Counted from the stretch's first letter, positions 35,062 through 44,545 are shown. The stretch is DNA of 64,000 nt from Streptomyces akebiae (GCF_019599145.1 NZ_CP080647.1:9052001-9116000), one strand, 5' to 3'. The notes: generated by a model from the sequence alone, not told the origin. Translations and numbers: made by a program.

Positions 35062-37752
35062 TCACGGCGCGCCCACGCGCACGGCCGTGACCTTGTACTC
35101 GGGGCAGGACGTGACGGTGTCCGCGTGGTCGGAGGTGAGGCGGTTCACCCCGCTCGCGGGGAAGTGGAAGGAGCAGAAGACCTGGCCGGGGGCGGTCTGT
35201 TCACTGACCCGGGCCACGAGCCGGGCCTCGCCGTGCCGGCTCTCCACAGTGAGCTGCGCGCCGTCCCGGACGCCGTATCGGAGGGCGTCGTCGGGGTGGA
35301 GGTCGAGGAAGTCGATCGGGTCGAGTGCGAGGTTGCCTCCACGGCGGGTCATGCTGCCGGAGTTGTAGTGGGCCCAGCGCCGCCCGGTGACCAGGACCAG
35401 TGGGTAGTCGTCGTCGGGTTGCTCACCGGGTGGGAGGTAGGGGGCCGCGGTGAGGTGGGCCCGACCGTCCGGAGTGGCGAACCGTTCCTTGTAGAGCTTG
35501 GCCTCCCCCGGATGGTCTGGATCCGGGCAGGGCCACGGCACGTCGCCCTCCCGGTCCAGCCGGTCGTGGGAGAGACCGGCGAAGACGGGCGTGACCCGTG
35601 CGCACTCGGCCAGCGCGTCGGCCGGAGTGGGGCAGCCCAGGTCGACGCCCATCACGTCGGCGAGGGCGCGCACGACGTCGAAGTCGCTGCGTGCCTCGCC
35701 CGGCGGGGACACGGCGGGGCGTACCCGCTGGAAGCGGCGGTCGAAGTTGACGAAGGTGCCGTCCTTCTCCAGCCAGGACGCGACCGGAAGCACGACGTCG
35801 GCACGGCGGGCGGTCTCGGACAGGAACACCTCGTTGCACACCACGAGCGGGCACGCTTCCAGGGCACGGGCCACCTGGTTCGCGTCGGGATCGGTGGCGC
35901 AGACGTCCTCGCCGATGACCCACAACGCCCGCAGAGCCCCCGCCCGTGCGGCGGCGAACATGTCGGGGATCCTCAGTCCGGGGCGCTCCGGAACCCGTAC
36001 GCCCCATGCCGCCTCGACCCGGGCTCGTGCGGCGGGGTCGGTGACCTTCCCGTAGCCGGGCAGGAGGTCGGGCAGCGCGCCCATGTCGGAGGCGCCCTGG
36101 ACGTTGTTCTGGCCGCGCAGCGGGTTGACGCCGTACCCGCGGTCGGTGCCCACGGCGCCGCGCAGGATCGCCAGGTTCGCCAGGGACCGCACCCCGTCAG
36201 TGCCGTGCAGGTGTTCGGTGACACCCAGGCCGTAGACGATCGCGGGCCGCAGGGCGCGGCCGTACAAGCGCGCGGCGGCGATCAGGTCCGCGGCGGGCAC
36301 TTCGGTGATGGCCGCGACCCGGTCGGGAGGATAGTCCTCCAGCAGCTCGGTCAGCTCCGGCAGGCCGGTGACCCGCTCGCGTAGGAACCCCTCGTCGGCC
36401 AGTCCTTCGGCGAGCAGGACGTGGGCGAGCCCGTGGAAGAGCGCGACGTTGGTGCCGGGCCGGGGCCGTAGGTGTACGTCGGCGTGCAGGGCGAGGCCCA
36501 CGGCGCGGGGGTCGGCGACGACCAGCTTGGCTCCGCGCAACACGCGCCGCATGAGGCGCGCGCCGACCACCGGATGGGCCTCGACAGGGTTGGCCCCGAC
36601 CACCAGCAGGCAGTCGGCCCGCTCCACGTCGTCGAAGGAGTCGGTGCCGCCGGACAGGCCGAAGGAGGCGGTCAGGCCGGCGGCGGACGGGGAGTGGCAC
36701 AGGCGGGAGCAGTTGTCGACGTTGTTGGTGCCGATGACGACCCGCAGGAACTTCTGTACGAGGTAGTTCTCCTCGTTCGTGGCGCGGGCCGAGGAGATCG
36801 CCGCCACCGCGTCCGCGCCACCGGCCGCGACGGCCGCACGCATCCCTCGGGCGACACGGCCGAGCGCCTCGTCCCAGCCGACCGGCTCCAAGCGGCCGTC
36901 GCGGCGGAGCAGCGGCCGGGTGAGCCGTTCGGGGGAAGTGAGGTACCCGTGGGCGAAGCGGCCCTTGACGCAGGCGTGGCCCTGGTTGACCGGGCCGTCC
37001 CGGGCCGGCAGGACGGCCCTGACCTCACCGTCCGAGGTGACGACGTCCAGGGAGCAGCCGACGCCGCAGTATCCGCACGTCGTACGGGTCGCGGCGGGCC
37101 GGTGGGCGGAGGTGAGTCCGCGCCCCGGGCCGGGCTCGGAGATCGCACCGGTGGGACAGGTGTCGACGCAGCCGCCGCAGGCCACGCAGTCCGACTCGGC
37201 CCAGGGTCCGCCGGTTCCGGGAGCGACCACCGTGTCGGCGCCCCGTCCGGTCAGGGTGAGGGCGAAGGTGCCCTGGACCTCGGCGCACATGCGCACGCAC
37301 CGCCCGCAGGCGATGCACAGGTCCCGGTCCAGGTGGACGTACGGGTGGGAGACGTCCTCACCCCGGCCCCCGGTGCCCTGGGCTGTCTCGGGGCCCAGGC
37401 CCAACGACCGGCAGACCTGCGCCAGTTCGCTGGGGTTGTCCTCGGTGAGCGCGCGGGACGGCAGGGCGGAGGTGATGAGCTCCACCGTGTCCCGGCGCAG
37501 CTGCCGGAGATCGTCGGTGTCCGTTTCGACGCGCACGCCCGGTGCGGCCGGGGTCACGCAGGCCGCCACGATCCGCCCGTCGGCCCGCACCAGACACGTA
37601 CGGCAGGAACCGGCCGGGCTGAGTCGGTCGTCGGAGCAGAGTGCGGGCAGCTCGGCTCCGGCCGCTCGCACCGCCGCGAGCAGGGAGGCTCCCTCGGGCA
37701 CCTCGACGTCGATGCCGCCGATCTCGACCCGGAGCGGCTCGGTTCCGTTCAC
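35062..37752 (-). CDS. NADH-linked formate dehydrogenase, molybdopterin catalytic subunit
   Basis: 896 residues from GTG 37752, which overlaps the stop of the beta-subunit gene (GTGA). [2Fe-2S] domain (ALCSDDRLSPAGSCRTC, residues ~35-75), two [4Fe-4S] ferredoxin motifs (CIACGRCVRMC and CVACGGCVDTCPTG, ~145-210), an Fe4S4 Mo-bisPGD entry site (CGYCGVGCSLDVV..GHACVKGRF), and catalytic Cys in CSRLCHSPSAAGL (Cys-, not selenocysteine-containing). A C-terminal molydopterin dinucleotide-binding domain follows (LVTGRRWAHYNSGSMTRRGG). It oxidises formate to CO2, passing electrons to the NuoEF-like subunit. Molybdenum or tungsten is needed. It supplies NADH when carbon oxidation slows. Confidence 0.93.
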   Translation of the reverse strand: MNGTEPLRVEIGGIDVEVPEGASLLAAVRAAGAELPALCSDDRLSPAGSCRTCLVRADGRIVAACVTPAAPGVRVETDTDDLRQLRRDTVELITSALPSRALTEDNPSELAQVCRSLGLGPETAQGTGGRGEDVSHPYVHLDRDLCIACGRCVRMCAEVQGTFALTLTGRGADTVVAPGTGGPWAESDCVACGGCVDTCPTGAISEPGPGRGLTSAHRPAATRTTCGYCGVGCSLDVVTSDGEVRAVLPARDGPVNQGHACVKGRFAHGYLTSPERLTRPLLRRDGRLEPVGWDEALGRVARGMRAAVAAGGADAVAAISSARATNEENYLVQKFLRVVIGTNNVDNCSRLCHSPSAAGLTASFGLSGGTDSFDDVERADCLLVVGANPVEAHPVVGARLMRRVLRGAKLVVADPRAVGLALHADVHLRPRPGTNVALFHGLAHVLLAEGLADEGFLRERVTGLPELTELLEDYPPDRVAAITEVPAADLIAAARLYGRALRPAIVYGLGVTEHLHGTDGVRSLANLAILRGAVGTDRGYGVNPLRGQNNVQGASDMGALPDLLPGYGKVTDPAARARVEAAWGVRVPERPGLRIPDMFAAARAGALRALWVIGEDVCATDPDANQVARALEACPLVVCNEVFLSETARRADVVLPVASWLEKDGTFVNFDRRFQRVRPAVSPPGEARSDFDVVRALADVMGVDLGCPTPADALAECARVTPVFAGLSHDRLDREGDVPWPCPDPDHPGEAKLYKERFATPDGRAHLTAAPYLPPGEQPDDDYPLVLVTGRRWAHYNSGSMTRRGGNLALDPIDFLDLHPDDALRYGVRDGAQLTVESRHGEARLVARVSEQTAPGQVFCSFHFPASGVNRLTSDHADTVTSCPEYKVTAVRVGAP

Positions 37753-39434
37753 GGCGCCCACCCCGCCAGGCGGTCACCGTAGGCGCGGGCGAGGCTGTGC
37801 ACGGCGGGCGGGATCCGTCGGCCGAAGGCGCACAGGCTCGCCTCGGCCAGCACACGCCCGAGCTGTCCCCAGTCCGGTCCGGGCGGGGCCTCGGCGGAGG
37901 CCAGCTCCAGACCTCGGCGCGAGCCCACACGGCAGGGGGAGCAGGCCCCGCAGCTCTCGTCCGCCGCGAACTGCCAGACGTGCCGCAGCACCTCCTCCGG
38001 CGGCACGTACTGGTCGAAAGCGACCAGCCCGGCATGGCCGAGAGCGGCGCCCCGGGCCGCGAGGTCGGCACTGGTCAGCGGGACATCCAGCGCGTCCGCG
38101 CCGAGGAAGCCCCCCAGCGGTCCGCCGACCTGCACAGCGGTCAACTCCGCTCCGTCCTTCAGGCCGCCGCCCAGCTCGGTGACGATCCGCAGCAGAGAGG
38201 TGCCCAGTTCCACCTCGTACGCTCCCGGCCGGGCGAACCGCTCGGACAGGCACACCACCTTCGTCCCGGTCTCGCCCCGAGCCCCGCGGCGGGCGTACGC
38301 CGCTCCGCCGCGGGCGATGATCCACGGGAGGGATGCCAGGGTCTCGACGTTGTTCACCACCGTCGGCGCGTCCCACAGTCCGCGCCGGGTCGGGTACGGC
38401 GGACGCGGGCGGGCACAGCCCCTGTCCCCCTCCAGGCTCGCGATCAGGGCGGTCTCCTCACCCGCGACATACGACTCGGCACCCTCCACCACCGCAACGT
38501 CCAAAGTGATGTCCGTACCGTGCACGGACGGTCCGAAGTGCCCGTCGGCGTAGCCCTGTTCGACCGCCTCCCGCATCCGCGCCAGGGCGCGCGGATACTC
38601 CGAGCGCACCAGAATCACACCCCGGTCCGCCCCGCATGCGAAGCAGGCCAGAGCCAGGCCCTCCAGCACCCGCTCCGGATCCGCCTCCATCAGCAGTCGA
38701 TCGGCGAAGGAGCCAGGGTCGCCCTCGTCTCCGTTGGCCACCACCACCGTTCCGGGAGCTCGGCCGGCCGCCTCCCACTTCGCGGCCACCTGGAACCCCG
38801 CGCCACCGCGGCCTCGCAGCCCGGATGCGGCCACCTGTCGTTGGACCTCGTCGGCGGTACCCGCCGTCACCGTCCGCGGCCACACCTGCCACGACGGATC
38901 GCCGGCCACCACACCTCCCAGCAGCACGGGGTCGCCTGTGTCGTCGGCCGCCGGGATACCGGGCGCGCGAGAGGGCTCGCGCCCCGACAGCTGACCGGCC
39001 AGCGTCGGGCCGGTGCAGGGAATGTCACCGTCGAGCGCGGCGGGACCCGCGTAGCAGAACCCCAGGCAGCGGACGGCCTGCAGGGACGTCCCCCCGTCCG
39101 GTGAGGCCGTCCCAGTGGTGACCCCCAGCTCGTGCTCCACCTCGGTGAGATGCCGTCCGGCCCGTGCGGCAAAGCATGCCGTCGCTGTGCAGACGCGGAC
39201 GTGACGGGCGCCGTGCGGGGCGGCGAGGTCCGCGTAGTAGGTCGCCGGTCCGAGCCCGGCGGCCGCGGGCAGGCCGACACCGGCGGCGACAGCCGGGGCC
39301 CAGCCCCCGGGAGCGTCCGCCGTACCCGCTCTGGTCCCGGCCAGCGACGCCATCAGCCGGTCCCCTGGCCGCCCGCGCCGGTCGGCCAGGGCCCGAAACG
39401 CGTCGAAGCGGTCCGCGGGGGCGGTGGGAAACAT
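37749..39434 (-). CDS. Formate dehydrogenase beta subunit: NuoE-NuoF fusion (diaphorase)
   Basis: 561 residues from ATG 39434, chosen for the GATGAGGGC upstream; longer in-frame starts lack an SD. The N-terminal thioredoxin-like [2Fe-2S] NuoE domain has the CTATAC...CLGFC ligand pattern (residues ~80-130). The NuoF domain has the FMN/NADH loop GLRGRGGAGFQVAAKWEAA, NGDEGDPGSFADRLLM, EETALIASLEGDRGCARPRP and the [4Fe-4S] motif ESCGACSPCRVGS. It transfers electrons from the catalytic subunit to NAD+. This is the FdsB-like fusion arrangement, but in a compact two-gene operon. No fdhD or delta-subunit gene follows in the window. Confidence 0.92.
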   Translation of the reverse strand: MFPTAPADRFDAFRALADRRGRPGDRLMASLAGTRAGTADAPGGWAPAVAAGVGLPAAAGLGPATYYADLAAPHGARHVRVCTATACFAARAGRHLTEVEHELGVTTGTASPDGGTSLQAVRCLGFCYAGPAALDGDIPCTGPTLAGQLSGREPSRAPGIPAADDTGDPVLLGGVVAGDPSWQVWPRTVTAGTADEVQRQVAASGLRGRGGAGFQVAAKWEAAGRAPGTVVVANGDEGDPGSFADRLLMEADPERVLEGLALACFACGADRGVILVRSEYPRALARMREAVEQGYADGHFGPSVHGTDITLDVAVVEGAESYVAGEETALIASLEGDRGCARPRPPYPTRRGLWDAPTVVNNVETLASLPWIIARGGAAYARRGARGETGTKVVCLSERFARPGAYEVELGTSLLRIVTELGGGLKDGAELTAVQVGGPLGGFLGADALDVPLTSADLAARGAALGHAGLVAFDQYVPPEEVLRHVWQFAADESCGACSPCRVGSRRGLELASAEAPPGPDWGQLGRVLAEASLCAFGRRIPPAVHSLARAYGDRLAGWAP

Positions 39435-39713
39435 GCCCTCATCCTGGAGGCAGCCGTACAAGGCCGCAATCGCGACAAGGCGCTCATGCCGGACGGTGGT
39501 GTGGGTGGGCCGAGGGTGGATGAGCCCGCTTGTCGTCGCGATCGTCACCGCTCCGGACTGGCGGAGAGCCTGCGGCCGGCCCGAGATGGCGCCGTCTGCA
39601 ACAGCCGTACGGAGGCTTCGCAGTCAGGGTCGATGTCCGTGCTGAACGCGCACGAGCGTCGGGGGGGCGGGTCGAAGGCCGGGGTGACCCACCCCCGGAC
39701 AAGGAGGAGGCCC
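39435..39713. other. Divergent region between formate dehydrogenase and the dead transporter
   Basis: 279 bp; the promoter region for the leftward FDH operon. No gene or clear operator seen. A strong SD (AAGGAGGAGG, 39701-39710) belongs to the transporter relic. Confidence 0.4.
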
Positions 39714-40397
39714 TTGAGCCGCACTTCGACGCCGCAGTCGCGTGAGACGGCGACGTCTGCGCAGCCGACGCGGATGCTTGTCCTGGCTGCGGCCGGATTC
39801 ATGCTCTGCTTCTGGGTGTGGGCCCTGCCGGCGCTCCTCGGCCCGACGCGCTCCTCGGCCCGACTCTCCGGGAGACCTGGACCTTACGGACCTTACCCCC
39901 GCCCAGCGGTCTCTCGCGGTGGCGGTGCCGGTGATCGTCGGGTCTGTCGGCCGGATCTCCGTGGGCGCGCTCACCGAGCGCGTCGGGGCGCGGCGGATGT
40001 TCTCTTTGTCGCCGCCCTGACCGTTCTGCCGGTTCGGTACGTCGGTCACCTGGCCGACTCCCCGCCCGAAGGGCTGGTGGGCGGCTTCTCCCACGGGCTG
40101 GGTGGCACGGCCTTCACGGTCGGAGTGCCGTTCGTCAACGCCTGGTACCCGCCCGAGAGGCGTGGTCCGGCGCTGGGGATCTTCGGAATCGGCGCAGGCG
40201 GCACCGCTCTCTCGCCCTTCACCGCCGTGCAGTCGGCGGACACCGTCGGCTGCGCGTTCCCGTTCGACCTGGCCGCCGGCCTCCTTGCCGTATACGCGGT
40301 GTCGGCCCGCATCCTCCTGCGCGACAAGCCCGACCGCACCGTACCGACCGGCTCTCTGTTCCCCGCCCTGCGGAGGGCGAACAGGGTGAAGGAGTAG
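39714..40397 (+). pseudogene. NarK-type nitrate/nitrite MFS transporter, frameshifted and truncated
   Basis: TTG start 3 nt after AAGGAGGAGG. N-terminus MLVLAAAGFMLCFWVWALPA, then a frame change into LDLTDLTPAQRSLAVAVPVI, VGSVGRISVGALTERVGARR and another into LTVLPVRYVGHLADSPPEGL, GGTAFTVGVPFVNAWYPPER, GLGIFG-like residues. This is the N-terminal half of a NarK/NasA family MFS carrier. At least two frameshifts separate the pieces, and the C-terminal six helices are replaced by unrelated sequence. The intact SD suggests recent loss. Confidence 0.8.
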
Positions 40398-40535
40398 CCG
40401 AAGACGAACGCCCGGGTGATCGCCAAAACCATGGTGGGCCGCGTTGCCCCACAGCAGGGCGGAGCCGATGGCCATGCCGAGGATCTCGCCGATCGTGCAT
40501 CCGGTCAGGCTGTCGGGGTTACGCCCCGCCGCCTG
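40370..40535 (-). pseudogene. DUF4396 membrane protein fragment
   Basis: SLTGCTIGEILGMAIGSALL and, one frame over, MVLAITRAFVFGYSFTLFAL, both recognisable from DUF4396 proteins (GCTIGEVLGMVIG..ATMVLAIVLAFVFGY). About 50 codons remain. It overlaps the ends of the transporter relic and the TetR gene. Confidence 0.65.
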
Positions 40536-41133
40536 TCTCGGGTACCGGTGTGCCCGGGGGTGTGAAGGCGGCGAGCACCGTGGCGGTGATGTGGTCGGCG
40601 GCATGGTCGGGGGTGAGACGGCCGGCGCGGATCTCCTCTGCGGCGCTGTGCATGACCGTGTGCAGGACATTGACCATCCATGCGATCGGCAGGTCCGTAC
40701 GGAAGAGCCCCTCGGCACGGCCACGGGCGACCAGCGCCTCGACCCGGGCGGCGGGCCCGGCATGCAGTTCGAGGATGCGCCCGGGGGACAGTTCCCGCTG
40801 CGCGGCGGCGAGCAGCGCCCGCGCCTGGTCCACCAGGTGCCAGCCGGCCTCGATGTACCGGGCCAGGGCGAGCCTCGGGTCACCGGTCATGTCCACCGTG
40901 TCCAGGACCTCGTTGCCCCGGTCGAGGGCGCGGCTCATCGCCGCGTCGACGACCTCCGCCCGGGAGGAGAAGTGCGCGTACAGCGTCACTCGGCCCACGC
41001 CCGCGGCACGCGCGATCTCGCTCAGGCTCGCCTCCGGGTTCTGTCCGAGGCATTCGGCCGCGGCCTGCACGATCGCCTCGATGCTGCGCAGCGCGTCGGC
41101 GCGCTTGGTGGCCGTGGAGTTCTTGCTGTCCAT
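40519..41133 (-). CDS. TetR/AcrR-family repressor
   Basis: 204 residues. HTH region: SIEAIVQAAAECLGQNPEAS, LSEIARAAGVGRVTLYAHFS and SRAEVVDAAM (residues ~15-65). The C-terminal ligand domain begins near 80. It is divergent from a DHA2-type efflux pump at 41238, and a matching pair of operator half-sites lies between them. This is the classic repressor-efflux pair induced by a drug or metabolite. Its 3' end overlaps the DUF4396 relic, so the last residues (TPPGTPVPETGGGA) may be foreign. Confidence 0.92.
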   Translation of the reverse strand: MDSKNSTATKRADALRSIEAIVQAAAECLGQNPEASLSEIARAAGVGRVTLYAHFSSRAEVVDAAMSRALDRGNEVLDTVDMTGDPRLALARYIEAGWHLVDQARALLAAAQRELSPGRILELHAGPAARVEALVARGRAEGLFRTDLPIAWMVNVLHTVMHSAAEEIRAGRLTPDHAADHITATVLAAFTPPGTPVPETGGGA

Positions 41134-41151
41134 GCACCCACAGTACCCCAG

Positions 41152-41218
41152 TAAGTCGTACAGCTCTGTTTGGCTTACGCCTCCGGGGCGTATAACGTGA
41201 ACAGCCTTGTACGACTTA
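41152..41218. promoter_or_regulatory. Paired TetR operators between tetR and the efflux gene
   Basis: TAAGTCGTACA (41152-41162) and its exact reverse complement TGTACGACTTA (41208-41218). Each is half of an imperfect palindrome centred on GTAC (idealised AAGTCGTACGACTT). One site sits near each start codon. Confidence 0.65.
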
Positions 41219-41237
41219 ATGCTGAGGGGTGAGCGTC

Positions 41238-42635
41238 ATGAGCGACACGGAAACCACCACCACACGCGCACCGGATGCGCCGCATCCGCTGCGCTGGCCG
41301 GCCCTGGGGCTGCTGGGGCTGGCCCAGTTGATGCTGATCCTCGACATCACCGTGGTCGCGATCGCGCTCCCGGACATGGGCGTGGAGCTGAACCTGGGCC
41401 GCGCGGCGCTCACCTGGGTGGTCAGCGGATACGCGCTCACGTTCGGGAGTCTGATGCTGCTCGGCGGCCGGGCCGCGGACCTGTTCGGTCCCAAGCGGGT
41501 CGTCCTGGCCGGGCTCGCCGTCTTCACCGTCGCGTCGCTGGCCGCCGGACTGGCCACCGGCGCTCCGGTGCTGCTTGCCGCACGGATCGCCCAGGGGGCG
41601 GGTGCCGCGCTGCTCTCGCCCGCCGCGCTGTCCGTGGTGGTGCGGCTGTTCGACGGTGAGGAGCGCAACCGCGCGCTGGGCATCTGGTCGGCGCTCGGCG
41701 GCGGGGGCGCCGCCCTCGGTGTGCTGCTGGGCGGGCTGATCACGGCGGGTCCGGGCTGGGCCTGGGTCTTCTTCGTCAACGTACCCGTGGGCCTGGCCGT
41801 CCTCGTCGCACTCGCCCGGATCCTGCCGAGCCTGCCGCGCGCGGCCACCGGCTCCCTCGACATACCCGGCGCCGTCCTGGTCGCCGCCGCGACCGGCGCG
41901 CTCATCTATGCCCTGATCCGTGCCGGTGACCACGGCTGGCTGGACATCGTCAGCGTGGCCCTGGTCCTCGCTGCGGCAGCCGCCTACGGGGTGTTCGCCC
42001 TCTGGCAGCGCCAGGCGGCGGCACCACTGATGGATCTGCGTCTGCTGGCCCGACGCCCGGTGGTGGCGGGCACCTTCGTGATCGCTGTCACCACGGCGCT
42101 GATGGTGGGGGCCTTCTTCCTCGGCTCCTTCTACCTCCAGAACCACCAGGGCCACGGTGCCCTGATGACCGGCGTGCTGTTCCTGCCGGTGGCGCTCCTG
42201 ACCATGGTCGCCGCCGCGGCCGCCGGCCGCGTGATCGGCCGTCTGGGAGCACGGCTGCTGGCGGTGTTCTCCCTGGCTGTCGCGGCCGCCGGGTTCCTCG
42301 TTCCGGTGCTCTGGCCCGGGACGGCCGCGATGGTCACCGGCGTGAGCGTGGCCGCGGCGGGACTGGGCGGCCTGTTCGTGGTCGCCTCCGCCACCGCACT
42401 CGCCACCGTCGCTCCCCACGAGGCCGGGGTGACATCGGGCATCGTCAGCACCTTCCACGAGTTCGGCGCCTCGGCCGGCGCCGCGGCCGTCTCCAGCGCC
42501 GCCGCCACGAGCATCGCCACCCACGCCGGTGCCCGGGCCGGCTCCGGCTTCGACGACGCGTTCCTCGTCGCCACCGGCATGGCCGCAGTCTCCGCCGTCA
42601 TCGTCTGGTGGCTGATCCCCGCCAAGCAGCAGTAA
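41238..42635 (+). CDS. MFS drug efflux transporter, DHA2 (EmrB/QacA) family
   Basis: 465 residues from ATG 41238 (GAGGGG 10 nt upstream; the GTG at 41229 is too close to it). About 14 hydrophobic helices. Motif D1-like LAQLMLILDITVVAIALPDM in TM1, motif A region GGRAADLFGPKRVVLAG, and motif C-like WSALGGGGAALGVLLGGLIT in TM5. Proton-driven export of hydrophobic or cationic compounds is expected. It is controlled by the divergent TetR. It ends 79 bp before a small exported protein gene. Confidence 0.94.
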   Translation: MSDTETTTTRAPDAPHPLRWPALGLLGLAQLMLILDITVVAIALPDMGVELNLGRAALTWVVSGYALTFGSLMLLGGRAADLFGPKRVVLAGLAVFTVASLAAGLATGAPVLLAARIAQGAGAALLSPAALSVVVRLFDGEERNRALGIWSALGGGGAALGVLLGGLITAGPGWAWVFFVNVPVGLAVLVALARILPSLPRAATGSLDIPGAVLVAAATGALIYALIRAGDHGWLDIVSVALVLAAAAAYGVFALWQRQAAAPLMDLRLLARRPVVAGTFVIAVTTALMVGAFFLGSFYLQNHQGHGALMTGVLFLPVALLTMVAAAAAGRVIGRLGARLLAVFSLAVAAAGFLVPVLWPGTAAMVTGVSVAAAGLGGLFVVASATALATVAPHEAGVTSGIVSTFHEFGASAGAAAVSSAAATSIATHAGARAGSGFDDAFLVATGMAAVSAVIVWWLIPAKQQ

Positions 42636-42714
42636 GCCCAGGCCACACGCCGGATCCCACTCACAACGAAGCGGGCCCGCCACCCGCCCTCGACGTGCTC
42701 ACGGAAGGCACACG

Positions 42715-43242
42715 ATGAACATCTCAAAGCGCCGGATGCTGACGGCCGGCATCACCACAGCCTGCATCGGCGCGACCCTGGGCGCAGCCCTGTGGATCGG
42801 CGGCCCCCGGCAGGACGGCAGCGAGGGGCAGACCAGCCGGCAGGAAGCGGTCGCCGCACGCGGCCGGACCGTGATGCCCTTCGACATCGAAGAGACCACC
42901 CACCACTTCACCCCGACCGGCACGGGCGCCGTCCAGGACGTCGTCGCCGACCAGCCCGACGACGAGAAACAGATCGCTCTCATCCGCACCCACCTGAAGC
43001 AGGAAGCCAAGGCATTCGGGCAGGGCGACTTCGGCGACCCCGCCCAGATCCACGGCGACAACATGCCGGGACTGGCCACACTTCAGGAGGGCTACGAGCG
43101 CATCGAAGTCCGCTACAAGGACCGGACCGACGGAGCCACCCTGACGTACACCACCGACGAGCCCGCCTTGGTCGCCGCCCTGCACGACTGGTTCGAAGCC
43201 CAGCTCAGCGACCACGGCGACCACGCCGAAACCGGCCACTGA
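42715..43242 (+). CDS. Conserved exported protein of unknown function
   Basis: 175 residues. The N-terminus MNISKRRMLTAGITTACIGA plus TLGAALWIGG is a signal peptide or anchor. The mature region is acidic with several His (DIEETTHHFTPTGTGAVQDV, GQGDFGDPAQIHGDNMPG, LHDWFEAQLSDHGDHAETGH), which could bind metal. Similar actinobacterial proteins are sometimes mislabelled aspartate carbamoyltransferase, for which no motif is present. It follows the MFS pump and precedes a GNAT gene by 24 bp, so co-transcription is likely. Function not recognised. Confidence 0.75.
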   Translation: MNISKRRMLTAGITTACIGATLGAALWIGGPRQDGSEGQTSRQEAVAARGRTVMPFDIEETTHHFTPTGTGAVQDVVADQPDDEKQIALIRTHLKQEAKAFGQGDFGDPAQIHGDNMPGLATLQEGYERIEVRYKDRTDGATLTYTTDEPALVAALHDWFEAQLSDHGDHAETGH

Positions 43243-43266
43243 CCCACCAGCCGAGCACCACGGCAG

Positions 43267-43833
43267 ATGGCCACCGCAACGACGCAAGAATCGGAAGTGC
43301 ACAGCTTGAACGACCCGTACGAGTTGAGCGTCGGGGTGCCCTCCGTCGAGGTCTTCCGGCGCCTGCGCACCGACGCCGGGCTCTCCGACAAGGACCCCGA
43401 AGCGATCGCGCTCGCCCTGCCCAACACCTGGCACGGGGTGGTCCTGCACCACGAAGGAGAGCCCATCGGCATGGGCCGCATCATCGGGGACGGCGGCACC
43501 GCCTTCCAGATCGTCGACATGTGTGTCCACCCCGCCCACCAAGGCCGCGGCCTCGGCCGGCGCATCATGGCCGCGCTCACCGAGGAACTGGAACGCCGGG
43601 CGCCCGCTACCGCCTACGTCTCACTGATCGCCGACGGCCCGGCCCGCTTCCTCTACGCAAAGTTCGGCTTCGCCGACACCGCCACCCACGACTCGATCGG
43701 CATGTACCGCGTCATCAGCAAACCCCCTGCGGCCAGCCGACCATCGGCGCAGCTCCAGGGCCCTTCCGAGTCGGGAATTCTGTTCAGGAGACGGGCAGTT
43801 CGCCGGTGGCGGTTCCGTTGTGGCCGGTGGTGA
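43267..43833 (+). CDS. GNAT-family N-acetyltransferase
   Basis: 188 residues. The GNAT fold is complete to about residue 155: GVVLHHEGEPIGMGRIIGDG, IVDMCVHPAHQGRGLGRRIM (motif A with Q/RxxGxG/A acetyl-CoA loop), ERRAPATAYVSLIADGPARF, LYAKFGFADT and GMYRVI. The last ~35 residues (from KPPAASRPSAQ, Arg-rich end) are not family-like and run into relic DNA, so the natural stop was probably lost. Substrate unknown. Confidence 0.88.
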   Translation: MATATTQESEVHSLNDPYELSVGVPSVEVFRRLRTDAGLSDKDPEAIALALPNTWHGVVLHHEGEPIGMGRIIGDGGTAFQIVDMCVHPAHQGRGLGRRIMAALTEELERRAPATAYVSLIADGPARFLYAKFGFADTATHDSIGMYRVISKPPAASRPSAQLQGPSESGILFRRRAVRRWRFRCGRW

Positions 43834-43934
43834 GGGTGCAGCGGGCAGGTCCCCACGGACGCTTCGATGACGGCAAGCGGCGGCAGGGCCACCAGCAGTC
43901 GGCCCGGCATGCCGCTGTCCATGGTGTACAGGCC

Positions 43935-44253
43935 GTTGAGCAAGAAGGCTCCTCGGTCGTCGTGGGCGACATCACCATGGATGCGGCGCAGGCGACGGCC
44001 AAGCGGGTGGCCGATGCCGGGCGTTCCGTACTCGCCGTCGAGTTCGACCTGGCCGACGAACGCTCGATCCAGGCCCTGGTCAGCCAGGCCGTCAGCGAAC
44101 TCGGCCGGAATCGGCGGAATCGACGGGCTCTGCAACGTCGGTGCCGACCTGTCCGGGGACACCATGGGCCGCGACACCGACCTGCTGGGCATGGACCCGG
44201 CGGTCTTGCGGCGCAACCACGACGTGAACCTGCTCGGATATGCCCTCACCTGA
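43935..44253 (+). pseudogene. SDR oxidoreductase fragment
   Basis: EGSSVVVGDITMDAAQATAK, then RVADAGRSVLAVEFDLADER; after a frameshift near 44110, GGIDGLCNVGADLSGDTMGR and NHDVNLLGYALT to a stop. This is the middle of a classical SDR (beta-2 to the NNAG-like region and helix alpha-5), without the TGxxxGxG loop or the YxxxK site. Confidence 0.7.
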
Positions 44254-44516
44254 CGGGAGGTTTGTAGCCCAGCGGCAGGTGCAACTCCGCGCGGTTCATG
44301 GGCCGTCCCGAGCGCGCATGTGCGTCGAGAGGATGTTCACCCACATCACCGCAGCCTGGCTCGTCCGCCGCAGCACACCAGGCGATCCGGTGCGCCTGGA
44401 CCGTTCGCATGCGCCACCGGCGACGGCACCGCGTTACGGCCTGGCCCCGGGCTGGTGAGCGTTGCCCGAGCCCGCGCTCCGTCGCCGTATGAGCGCCGAC
44501 GCGGTCGTGTGACCCT
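44254..44516. other. Relic DNA, no gene recognised
   Basis: About 260 bp of short broken frames between the SDR fragment and the GH62 terminator. Nothing could be assigned. Confidence 0.4.
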
Positions 44517-44545
44517 GGCGGGCTCGGCCTTCCGCCGAGCCCGCC
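44517..44545 (-). terminator. Terminator after the GH62 gene
   Basis: Perfect 12-bp stem GGCGGGCTCGGC / GCCGAGCCCGCC with a 5-nt loop (CTTCC), 40 bp past the GH62 stop. No T-run. Confidence 0.8.

Noticed and set aside
42715..43242. Aspartate carbamoyltransferase label for this exported protein family
   Set aside because: No carbamoyl-phosphate or aspartate-binding motif, a signal peptide is present, and it is half the required length.
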